A stretch of DNA of 64,000 bases from Lapidilactobacillus wuchangensis (GTDB lineage Bacteria; Bacillota; Bacilli; Lactobacillales; Lactobacillaceae). Shown in pieces: positions 1 through 7,487 of the stretch. The stretch's first letter is position 1. Each line of letters opens with the position of its first letter. A program made the translations under genes and the position numbers. The stretch covers positions 152,488 to 216,487 of the forward strand of contig NZ_RHOU01000002.1 in the NCBI RefSeq assembly GCF_003946645.1, given 5' to 3'. The notes below the pieces were generated by a model. It made no database searches and was not told where the DNA came from. It was given only the letters and a program-made list of their open reading frames with translations.

Positions 1-1
1 C

Positions 2-232
2 GGTGTTAAGTACGGCTTGACGAAGAAACAAGCTGTGGCAATTGTTTCGCAAATGGTTGCTGGTAGTGCCCAGTTAGTTCAACAGAGTAGCCAATCACCT
101 TGGGATCTAGCCGATGCGGTGGCTTCGCCAGGTGGAACGACAATTGCTGGATTATTGGCACTTCAGGAGGCTGGATTTGAGCCAGCTATCACCAAGGCAG
201 TTGATGCGACGATTGCCAAGGATTCTGAATAA
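2..232 (+). CDS. proC: Pyrroline-5-carboxylate reductase, C-terminal part (cut by window start)
   Basis: These 76 residues are the C-terminal end of the NADPH-dependent enzyme that reduces pyrroline-5-carboxylate to proline, the last step of proline synthesis. The reading frame is open from base 2, so the gene starts before the window. The diagnostic part is the ASPGGTTIAGL segment, which in ProC belongs to the helical dimerisation domain that completes the active site. The start is not visible, so nothing can be said about its promoter. About 100 bp separate it from nagA, which has its own promoter. Assignment from the conserved C-terminal motif is confident. Confidence 0.9.
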   Translation, partial: GVKYGLTKKQAVAIVSQMVAGSAQLVQQSSQSPWDLADAVASPGGTTIAGLLALQEAGFEPAITKAVDATIAKDSE

Positions 233-267
233 TTATTTTTAATTAATTTAGTGGATTTTGTTAATGA

Positions 268-303
268 TTGAAGTTTGCTTTTTTGGTCTATACCACCTAT
301 ACT
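268..303 (+). promoter_or_regulatory. nagA promoter with NagR-type operator in the spacer
   Basis: A -35 box TTGCTT (275-280) and a -10 box TATACT (298-303) are 17 bases apart. The spacer contains the near-palindrome TGGTCTATACCA (284-295), which resembles the operators of GntR/UTRA regulators of the NagR (YvoA) type. A repressor bound there would lie directly between the promoter boxes. A similar sequence, TGGTCTAGTCCA, sits at the nagB promoter (22632-22643). Promoter and palindrome are read directly; the link to NagR is inferred from family knowledge and from nagR being the next gene but one. Confidence 0.7.
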
Positions 304-334
304 ATTATTGGAATACTAATAAGGAGATGTCTTC

Positions 335-1477
335 ATGAGTGCAAAAGTTTTAAAGCATGCAAAAATCTACACCGGTGATCAAGTAATTGAGGATGGCTAC
401 ATTCGTTTTGATAAACAAGTTTTAGCGGTTGGCCCTGTTTTTGAATACAAGGCTGAAGCTGATGACGAAATTCAAAATGTTCAAGGAACAACCATTATTC
501 CTGGTTTCATTGACGTTCATTCCCATGGTGGTTATGGCTACGATGCCATGGATGGCGATCCTGACCAAATCGATACGATGGCAACTAAAATGATGCGTAA
601 TGAGGGTGTCACAACTTTGTTTGCGACAACAATGACACAATCAAATGAGAACATCGCTCATGCCATGAAGGGTGTTAAAGCAGCCGCTGCTAAAAACCCA
701 ATTATTAAGGGCGTCCATTTGGAAGGTCCTTTCATCTCACCTGTTTACAAAGGTGCTCAACCAGAACAATATATCAAGGATCCTAACGTTAAATTATTAG
801 GTGAATGGAACGAATTATCTGGCGGTTTAGTTAAGTTGATTACTTATGCTCCAGAAGATCCTGGTTCAGCTGCATTTGAAGATTATTGTATCGCCAATGG
901 TATTGTGCCTTCAGTTGGTCACAGTAATGCCACTCGTGAACAATTATTGAATAGTAAAGCAACTCATGTCACTCATTTATACAACGCCCAACGTGAATTC
1001 AAACATCGTCAACCAGGTGTGACTGGTCATGCCATGTTGGAAGATAATATGCACGCCGAATTGATTTGTGATGGTTTCCATATCGTTCCTGATATGATTC
1101 GTTTAGCCTTTGATCAAAAGGGTGCCGATCGGATTGAATTAGTGACTGACTCAATGCGTTCAAAGGGCATGCCTGAAGGTGAAAGTGAATTAGGTGGTCA
1201 AAAAGTTTTCGTCAAAGACAAACAAGCACGTTTGGCTGATGGCACTTTGGCTGGTTCTGTTTTACAATTCATCGATGCATTCAAGAACATTCAAAGCTTC
1301 ACTGGCTGTTCAATGTATGAAGCTGTTTTAATGAGCAGTGTTAACCAAGCTGAAGAATTCCACTTGGATCATAAAGGGATTCTTGAAGTTGGTCGCGATG
1401 CTGATATGAACTTGATTGACCAAAACATGAACTTAAAAGCAACTTATAGCTACGGTAATGAGAATCATCCAGAATAG
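335..1477 (+). CDS. nagA: N-acetylglucosamine-6-phosphate deacetylase
   Basis: Cytoplasmic amidohydrolase converting GlcNAc-6-phosphate to glucosamine-6-phosphate and acetate, for amino-sugar use and wall recycling. The 380-residue protein has the usual family length. Visible metal-site features are the HSH motif at residues 62-64, Glu130 in HLEGPFISP, His195, His213 and the catalytic Asp271 in LVTDSM. The ATG follows a good AAGGAG ribosome site. The regulator nagR starts 8 bp after the stop, so the two form an operon. The next enzyme, NagB, is encoded about 20 kb away at 21905-22612 under a matching operator. Regulation by GlcN-6-P or GlcNAc-6-P through NagR is inferred from the operator. 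Confidence 0.95.
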   Translation: MSAKVLKHAKIYTGDQVIEDGYIRFDKQVLAVGPVFEYKAEADDEIQNVQGTTIIPGFIDVHSHGGYGYDAMDGDPDQIDTMATKMMRNEGVTTLFATTMTQSNENIAHAMKGVKAAAAKNPIIKGVHLEGPFISPVYKGAQPEQYIKDPNVKLLGEWNELSGGLVKLITYAPEDPGSAAFEDYCIANGIVPSVGHSNATREQLLNSKATHVTHLYNAQREFKHRQPGVTGHAMLEDNMHAELICDGFHIVPDMIRLAFDQKGADRIELVTDSMRSKGMPEGESELGGQKVFVKDKQARLADGTLAGSVLQFIDAFKNIQSFTGCSMYEAVLMSSVNQAEEFHLDHKGILEVGRDADMNLIDQNMNLKATYSYGNENHPE

Positions 1478-1485
1478 AGAGGCCG

Positions 1486-2193
1486 TTGTCAGTGGATTCA
1501 CCTGTATATATTCAAATTCATAATCAAATCAAGCGGGATATTGAAGCTGGCGTCTGGAAAGTCGGCGATCGAATTCCTTCTGAGCGGGCATTGTCCGCCC
1601 AGTTCAAAGTGAGCCGCATGACGTTACGTCAGGCATTACAAACATTAGTTGAAGAAGGTATTCTTGAACGTCGTGTCGGCGCTGGTACCTACGTAGCCCG
1701 TCAAAAGGTTCAAGAAGTGATGTCGGGAACAACTAGTTTCACAGAAATCATGCGCTCTCAAGGCAAATTTCCTTCAAGTCAAACGATTTCATACCGGATG
1801 GCCAGTCCATCATTAAGTGAGCAGGAACGCCTACACCTGCAAGAGAATGATCGGGTGGTTCGCATGGAACGAATTCGCTTGGCGGACAGTGTGCCCATCA
1901 GTTTTGAAGTCACCACAATTCCAGCGAGTATGGTGAAAGATTTTAGTCGCGCTGAAGTGACCGATTCCTTTTATGCCACGATGGAACAAAAGGGCGGCTA
2001 TCAAATCGGTGCTGCTAAGCAGACGGTCACAGCGACATTAGCATCAGAAAATATTGCTGATTATTTAGACCTAAAACGCGGCGACCCAATCCTGCGTTTA
2101 CGTCAGATCACTTATTTATCTGATGGCCGACCGTTTGAATATGTGCGCACGCAATATGCCGGCGAACGATTTGAATTTTATTTAGAAAAATAA
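1486..2193 (+). CDS. nagR: GntR-family regulator with UTRA domain, NagR/YvoA type
   Basis: DNA-binding repressor of amino-sugar genes. Residues about 5-70 form the winged helix of the GntR family (IPSERALSAQFKVSRMTLRQAL), and residues about 90-230 form a UTRA effector domain that in NagR/YvoA binds glucosamine-6-P or GlcNAc-6-P. The chosen start is a TTG at 1486, placed by the AGAGAGG ribosome site; a GTG two codons later is possible. It is cotranscribed with nagA, and candidate operators lie before nagA and nagB. The identity as NagR rests on this context, because GntR/UTRA proteins differ in ligand; family assignment itself is firm. Confidence 0.88.
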   Translation: MSVDSPVYIQIHNQIKRDIEAGVWKVGDRIPSERALSAQFKVSRMTLRQALQTLVEEGILERRVGAGTYVARQKVQEVMSGTTSFTEIMRSQGKFPSSQTISYRMASPSLSEQERLHLQENDRVVRMERIRLADSVPISFEVTTIPASMVKDFSRAEVTDSFYATMEQKGGYQIGAAKQTVTATLASENIADYLDLKRGDPILRLRQITYLSDGRPFEYVRTQYAGERFEFYLEK

Positions 2194-2252
2194 ATCTAAC
2201 TTTTATTTAAAGAATACGAAGAAATGTTTGCTCAGCAACGTGGCTCAAAGGA

Positions 2253-2289
2253 TTCCCATACAATTTTTAAAATTGTATGGGAATTTTTA
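2253..2289 (+). terminator. Rho-independent terminator after nagA-nagR
   Basis: A perfect inverted repeat (TTCCCATACAATTT paired with its complement across a short TTAA loop, 2253-2284) is followed by a T-rich stretch. It lies about 60 bp after the nagR stop and ends the nagA-nagR unit. Confidence 0.8.
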
Positions 2290-2361
2290 TTAAATAAAGG
2301 AAATTGTTTGTTAAGCTAGTTTGTATTTCGTGAGAATATTATTTTGTTAGAATAAAATCTT

Positions 2362-2399
2362 CTATGTTTATAACATAGTATGATTTAATTTGGTACAAT
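2362..2399 (+). promoter_or_regulatory. Palindrome and likely -10 region before the membrane protein gene
   Basis: The inverted repeat CTATGTT-tat-AACATAG (2362-2378) stands just ahead of a plausible -10 box TACAAT (2394-2399). No good -35 box is visible, so the palindrome may be an activator or repressor site for the gene at 2448. This is a tentative regulatory call. Confidence 0.35.
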
Positions 2400-2447
2400 T
2401 ATGGTAGTGCATTTGTGAAACATATAAAGTCAACAGAAGAGGAAATA

Positions 2448-4181
2448 ATGGTACATAGAATAAAAAGATATTTAAGTACAAGTGATGTTTTTAACGTGAT
2501 AATGATAGTTTTGTTTGTCGGATTATTATTTGGTATTTCAATTTGTCAATCGACGATGACTTGGCGATCAGATACTTATTTTCATTTGAGCAGAATACAT
2601 GATATGACGGCATATTTGAAGAGTTTACATATGCCCCTGATGGTTAATATTCATAGTTTTGCCAATACTGGGCAGGCTATCAATGGTATGTATCCCAATT
2701 TTAGTTTACTGCCTTTAATTTTTATAACATCGGGTTTGAAACCAATTGCACAGTATGAAACAATTATTTTTCTTTTCATTTTATTGGGAAGTGTTTTAAA
2801 TTATTTTATTTTCCAGAGGTTTCATGCTTCTAAGCTACAAGCGTTAGCTGCCGTTTTTGCGACATTTACGTTCATTAATATCTTTTATTCTTCTTCCTTG
2901 AACTTATTTGGGGTTTGGAGTATTTATTTCTCATTACCTATGGCATTACTCTCTTTAAAAAAGTTATTTGAAACTAATGCTTGGTCTTATATCATATCTT
3001 TGGCAATCTCGGTTTCGTTCGTTTTAAATACTCACTTACTGAATGCTGTTATAATGGTTGGTGTATTACTAGTTTATTTTATCTATTTGTGGATGAGCAG
3101 TAATAAAAAGCTATTGACCCTATTTAAAACAGTGGTTGCTGCAGTAGTTAGTATTTTATTATCGTTGCCAACACTCGTTAGTGTCCTTTCCTTCTCTAAG
3201 GTACACTTATCAAGTGTACACGAATTTTCATTAGCAGATGGTACCTTGAATATTGAGTCGATGATTCATTCATTAACTAATCCAACAATATTTGGAGCAG
3301 CAACACCGCCAATTTTTGGTGTACTACTAGTGGTTGATATATTGTTGGTTATGAATCTCAAACAATTTAGCCAACATGCCAAGGTCGTAATTCTAATTAT
3401 TTTTGCTGGTCAATTTATGATTTCACCTTTTTTTCCTTGGGAATTATTACAGAAGACACCAATCTCGATTATTCAGTTTCCAACCAGATTAGTACCTTTT
3501 ATTCTAATCATTGCCGTGGTAATAATATTTACAGATAAGGGTATGAATAAAACCAACTTTTTACTGATTGTTATGCTAGGCAGCGTTGGACTCACCGCGA
3601 GTTACCAAACAAGTAATTATATTACTAAGAGAAACTTTCACAATTTTAGCGAAGTTCAAGCAACAATTAATATGAATAACTTCAATTCTATTGCTAACTA
3701 TAGTGAAAATACGAAAATTTCTAACGATACATTATTAGATCATTCATTCTATCGGATATATTCCTATCCTGAATATATACCGCAAACAAAGAAAAACGAT
3801 TCTAAATCAGATAAACAAATAAATTCTGTTAATGATCATGAACTGTTTGTGAATAAGACCAAGGTAAACAATTTTCAAACCAGTTATAAAAATAATAAGC
3901 TTGTGTTTACTTTTAATGAGAAGCAAACAGGTTGGGTTAACCTACCAATTTGGTATTATCCTAATATGAATTATTCTATAATTGCAGATAGTGGTGTTTT
4001 AACTACAAGAGTTAGTGATCGTCATACTTTAGAAGTGAAAACACCTAGTACCAAACAGTTAACTATAAAGATTCGTAATCCTCAAATAATGAACTTAGTT
4101 TATATTAGTTCAATTATTATCTGGTGTTTGAGTATTGGCGTTTTGGTGACAAGAATAAAATTTAACACTAATAGGCAATAA
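2448..4181 (+). CDS. Large polytopic membrane protein, possibly a GT-C/YfhO-like glycan-modifying protein
   Basis: A 577-residue protein with an N-terminal membrane segment (IMIVLFVGLLFGISI), then an extracellular loop with RSDTYFHLSRIHDM, then about ten more hydrophobic segments. A polar domain of about 150 residues follows (NFHNFSEVQ... onward), and a single membrane segment closes the C-terminus. The acidic/histidine motif in the first loop is reminiscent of GT-C fold glycosyltransferases and the related large membrane proteins of lactobacilli, but no substrate can be named. An in-frame GTG at 2415 exists; the ATG at 2448 is preferred because AGAAGAGG sits six bases upstream. The gene is AT-rich like its neighbours up to 9656. 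Confidence 0.65.
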   Translation: MVHRIKRYLSTSDVFNVIMIVLFVGLLFGISICQSTMTWRSDTYFHLSRIHDMTAYLKSLHMPLMVNIHSFANTGQAINGMYPNFSLLPLIFITSGLKPIAQYETIIFLFILLGSVLNYFIFQRFHASKLQALAAVFATFTFINIFYSSSLNLFGVWSIYFSLPMALLSLKKLFETNAWSYIISLAISVSFVLNTHLLNAVIMVGVLLVYFIYLWMSSNKKLLTLFKTVVAAVVSILLSLPTLVSVLSFSKVHLSSVHEFSLADGTLNIESMIHSLTNPTIFGAATPPIFGVLLVVDILLVMNLKQFSQHAKVVILIIFAGQFMISPFFPWELLQKTPISIIQFPTRLVPFILIIAVVIIFTDKGMNKTNFLLIVMLGSVGLTASYQTSNYITKRNFHNFSEVQATINMNNFNSIANYSENTKISNDTLLDHSFYRIYSYPEYIPQTKKNDSKSDKQINSVNDHELFVNKTKVNNFQTSYKNNKLVFTFNEKQTGWVNLPIWYYPNMNYSIIADSGVLTTRVSDRHTLEVKTPSTKQLTIKIRNPQIMNLVYISSIIIWCLSIGVLVTRIKFNTNRQ

Positions 4182-4201
4182 TCTGTTTTTTACTAGTGTT
4201 T

Positions 4202-4248
4202 AAAAAAGCACGTCTATGACATTCACAATTGAATGTCATAGACGTGCT
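4202..4248. terminator. Strong bidirectional terminator between convergent genes
   Basis: A perfect 19-bp stem (AGCACGTCTATGACATTCA, 4207-4225, with its complement 4230-4248) closes a four-base loop. It lies between the plus-strand gene ending at 4181 and the minus-strand gene ending at 4382. Six A residues at 4202-4207 make the best U-tract for minus-strand transcripts; the plus-strand tail is weaker (TGTCATTTT). Confidence 0.85.
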
Positions 4249-4381
4249 TGTCATTTTATGATGATATTAAGGCATGAATATATTGCCAGTATTCATGTTT
4301 TTCCGTGCAAAAAATGACAATTAGGACCCTAATTAATCAAACAGCTTTTATTTGAATTAGAGAATAGATTAATTAAGAAAA

Positions 4382-5413
4382 TCAATTCAAATATTTTTTT
4401 AAAAGAAATCTTTGAATTGGTATCAAGATTATTTTTTCAATGGCAAGGTTAATAACCACAGCGGTAAAATACGTAGCTAAGGCAATACCTAAAATATTGA
4501 TTATTGTATTACCGCTATGAATTACCTTGATGAACAACATCATAATACTACCATGAATTAAGTAAATTCCAAAAGAATACTGAGATAAAAATGCTATAAT
4601 TCTGGTTTTACCAAGTTTGGCGACAAAATGGCTTTTTAGAAGTGCTAAGTACACAACAATTGAGAATAAGATATATAGACTAGAAAGATCATATAAATTC
4701 CAATTTGTTGCTTCAGGGAATGTCATAGTAAGCAGTAAGTTACTTCCAGAAACCAATAAAACAACTATTAGAGTTTTTAATTTACCAATGGCTTTTGTAT
4801 TTTCCAATAGACGGCCTAATAAAAAATAAATTATCCATCCTGAAAAAGGATAACTATTTACAGCAAAGTTAATATTAAATAATTTCAGTAACCAACCAAC
4901 AAGCTGAACTAAAAGTAGAACAATTATGAATTGTTGCTCATCAACAGGGCTGAAGGCATCTAGCATTTTTGATAGAAAGGGAGCAGCAAGTAGAAAAGCA
5001 ATCAAGGTATACATAAACCAAAAATAACTACTTAAATAGTTTTGAGTAATGCTTATAAATAAGCCGTGGATAAATGAAGGAGAATTTTCTGGAGTAGGGA
5101 TAAGATAAAAAGATATCGTATAATAAATGATTTCATATAAAATAAGCGGTAATACGATACCAACTAGTTTTTTAAAATAATAATTTTTATAATCTGTGAT
5201 AGATTGTCCCTTAAAATGGAGATTGAAATGGCCACTCATCATAAAGAATATCGGATTGCAAATAAAAATAAATGTTACGATAATTTCTCTAAATGGATGA
5301 TTGCCTAGACCACCCTCGATAGGAACTGTGCCGATTGCGTGCGTAAATATTACCAACCCCATAGCAATAACGCGTAAGAAGTCATAACGTACATCTCGCT
5401 GTTTAGTTGTCAT
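4382..5413 (-). CDS. Membrane acyltransferase of the acyltransferase-3 (OafA-like) family
   Basis: Probable O-acyl (often O-acetyl) transferase that modifies an extracellular polysaccharide or wall polymer. The protein has about ten membrane segments and starts with the family signature RYDFLRVIAMGLVIFTHAIG, whose histidine in the first membrane helix is functionally conserved in the family. The frame stays open for 50 more codons upstream to 5563, but the ATG at 5411-5413 is chosen because it follows GGAGGGG and because the signature normally begins about ten residues from the start. That gives 343 residues, the usual length. It is convergent with the gene before it and divergent from the glycosyltransferase gene after it. 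Substrate unknown. Confidence 0.85.
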   Translation of the reverse strand: MTTKQRDVRYDFLRVIAMGLVIFTHAIGTVPIEGGLGNHPFREIIVTFIFICNPIFFMMSGHFNLHFKGQSITDYKNYYFKKLVGIVLPLILYEIIYYTISFYLIPTPENSPSFIHGLFISITQNYLSSYFWFMYTLIAFLLAAPFLSKMLDAFSPVDEQQFIIVLLLVQLVGWLLKLFNINFAVNSYPFSGWIIYFLLGRLLENTKAIGKLKTLIVVLLVSGSNLLLTMTFPEATNWNLYDLSSLYILFSIVVYLALLKSHFVAKLGKTRIIAFLSQYSFGIYLIHGSIMMLFIKVIHSGNTIINILGIALATYFTAVVINLAIEKIILIPIQRFLLKKYLN

Positions 5414-5608
5414 AGATGCCCCTCCGATTATCGATAAATGTGACGTAATTAAGTATACTATAAAGTAAGGTATTAAAATTATTGATACTCGAACAATTTT
5501 GATTGAACATAAATAAATGAGGAGAACTTTGATATTAACAAAATAGACGGCCTTTGCTATCATAAAATAGTGATTTATACTGTTTCACCTAATCTAGGAG
5601 GTTAACTG

Positions 5609-7117
5609 ATGAGTCAGGAAAAAAGTATTTTTGGATCTATTGAAGCTGAGTTTAAAGCTTTTTATTTTGCACTTAGGCAAAATATTGTTAAGGTACTAGT
5701 CAATTTATTTATTTATTTACTTTCGTTAATAACGATTGGGTTGGTTAACTTTCCCTATATAGATGATGCACGTCGTCAAATTGATGGTGACACAAACTTT
5801 GGATTTTTTGATGGTAGATGGGGAAGTGAAATTTTTTCATGGTTTTTTCAAGGAAGTCGGCATCTAACTGATATGGGCCTGGTTACACCAATACTAAGTG
5901 CTATTTTCCTATGTTTAGCAAGTTTGACTATTATTTACGTTTTTGATGATAAATTTTCTTGGCTGGCCATCATTTCTTCAACTTTATTTGGTCTTAATGC
6001 TTGGTTTTTAGGCTGTATTTCATTTAGATATGATAGCCCCTATATGGCGCTCAGTTTACTATTTTCTGTGATTCCTTTTTTATGGTGGAAATCAAATAAA
6101 ATCACCTTTGGTATCATGTCATTTATTGGCGTGTTTTTAATGTGTAATACTTATCAGTTGTCTTCGGGAATATATATTGTTGTGCTATTAAGTCTGTACT
6201 TTCAGTCTATTATTGATGGCGAGAAGTTACTGCTACACTTCAAAAGAATTCTTATCGCAGCAATTTCCTATATTCTCGCTATGATCTGTTTTGTAATTGA
6301 AACTAGTTTCAATCCAGAAATAGCGAATCGTGGTGATGCTGTTGCTATTTCTGAAATGACACAGTTACCAAGGACATTTCTTAGAAATATACGTGCATAC
6401 TTTATCACGATTTATCAGGATAGTTCGAGATTATGGGTTCTTTTAACTGGATTAATTTTGGTAGCTTTTGTGATAACCTTTATGAAACGTTCAAAGATTG
6501 GACGGATTAAGGCCTTTATCTGGTCGGGAATATATTTACTTACTGCTGCCATTTTTAGTTATGGTGTTTTGTTGATTTTTAAGTTTCCACTTGCAGAACG
6601 AAGTGTACGTTACGGATACGGTTTAGGTGCCTTCATTTCAATTGTGATGGTTATGCTAACTTCGAATGCAAAAGCAGATTCAAAAATTGTAAAAAGAATC
6701 TCAGGAATTCTTGTTTTACTATTAACTTACTACTCACTATCATTTACATTTGTTTTTGCCGCAAATTTGAGTTCTCAAAAGGATTCCTTCGAACGTCAAA
6801 GTATGCTTTTAGCATCGGATTTAAAAGAATATGTAACGACGGATCGACGAGTGGTTAATATGAACTCGCTATTTCATGATTCACGAGTTGTAAGCAATAG
6901 TGAGCGGAATTATCCGATTTTGGGCAAGCTTATTCAAAGCAATAATGCGATTTTTTGGCCGAATACAACATTATTTAATACTTATACCAACTTAGATGTG
7001 ACAATTAATCAATTTGATTTTAAGAAATTTGATAAGGATGACAAAAAATTGCAGGTCAAGAGTTCTTTATACGATATATATACTTCAAAAGATCAAATAT
7101 ATGTCAAAATGAAATAG
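5609..7117 (+). CDS. GtrII-like membrane glucosyltransferase
   Basis: A 502-residue polytopic membrane protein with a short cytoplasmic N-terminus, a first membrane segment at about residues 26-48, and the extracellular loop YIDDARRQIDGDTNFGFFDGRWGSE. That loop is typical of the GtrII family, which adds side-chain glucose to surface polysaccharide from a lipid-linked donor. About nine further hydrophobic helices and a polar C-terminal tail of about 100 residues follow. The ATG follows a textbook AGGAGG (5596-5601). It lies in the AT-rich block with the acyltransferase and before rmlB/rmlD, so a role in decorating a rhamnose-containing surface glycan is inferred. No partner GtrA/GtrB genes are visible. 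Confidence 0.75.
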   Translation: MSQEKSIFGSIEAEFKAFYFALRQNIVKVLVNLFIYLLSLITIGLVNFPYIDDARRQIDGDTNFGFFDGRWGSEIFSWFFQGSRHLTDMGLVTPILSAIFLCLASLTIIYVFDDKFSWLAIISSTLFGLNAWFLGCISFRYDSPYMALSLLFSVIPFLWWKSNKITFGIMSFIGVFLMCNTYQLSSGIYIVVLLSLYFQSIIDGEKLLLHFKRILIAAISYILAMICFVIETSFNPEIANRGDAVAISEMTQLPRTFLRNIRAYFITIYQDSSRLWVLLTGLILVAFVITFMKRSKIGRIKAFIWSGIYLLTAAIFSYGVLLIFKFPLAERSVRYGYGLGAFISIVMVMLTSNAKADSKIVKRISGILVLLLTYYSLSFTFVFAANLSSQKDSFERQSMLLASDLKEYVTTDRRVVNMNSLFHDSRVVSNSERNYPILGKLIQSNNAIFWPNTTLFNTYTNLDVTINQFDFKKFDKDDKKLQVKSSLYDIYTSKDQIYVKMK

Positions 7118-7232
7118 TAGTAATCTAAAAGACGGTTAATTTTGTCATATTAGCGAATACAAAATTAACAGAGTTAATCTGTGTGTACAGCGTTTCAATA
7201 TTCTCCTTGACGGAGTGCGTACTTACTTATTT

Positions 7233-7272
7233 AAAAAGTCGAACAATCTATGATGGTTGTTCGACTTTTTAT
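7233..7272 (+). terminator. Terminator after the GtrII-like gene
   Basis: A perfect 14-bp stem (AAAAAGTCGAACAA, 7233-7246, with 7257-7270) around a 10-base loop ends in a T run. It is symmetrical enough to work on both strands. Confidence 0.85.
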
Positions 7273-7487
7273 ATCGAATAATTACTGATTATCCGGTTTT
7301 GTAGTATTTTGTTGAACCGATTTTATTTTTAAATTGCTAATCAATATGATGAGTATAAAGCAAAAATTGTTTCTTTATCATCGAATATTAGGTGTTCTTC
7401 TTCATAGTAGAGGAATATTATTATTTATGTTATATTAAATTGTCGTTTTAGTTTTTACTGCTTTTATTTTATGGGAGAAGTTTATTC
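7273..7487. other. AT-rich leader without a gene
   Basis: Very AT-rich sequence between the terminator and the GH73 gene. I see no coding frame or clear repeat. Several TATAAT-like stretches occur (for example near 7430), so a single promoter cannot be chosen. The ribosome site GGGAGAAG near 7471-7478 serves the next gene. Confidence 0.4.

Noticed and set aside
5414-5563. 50-codon upstream extension of the acyltransferase
   Set aside because: A GGAGGGG site directly precedes the ATG at 5413, and the family signature starts normally from there.
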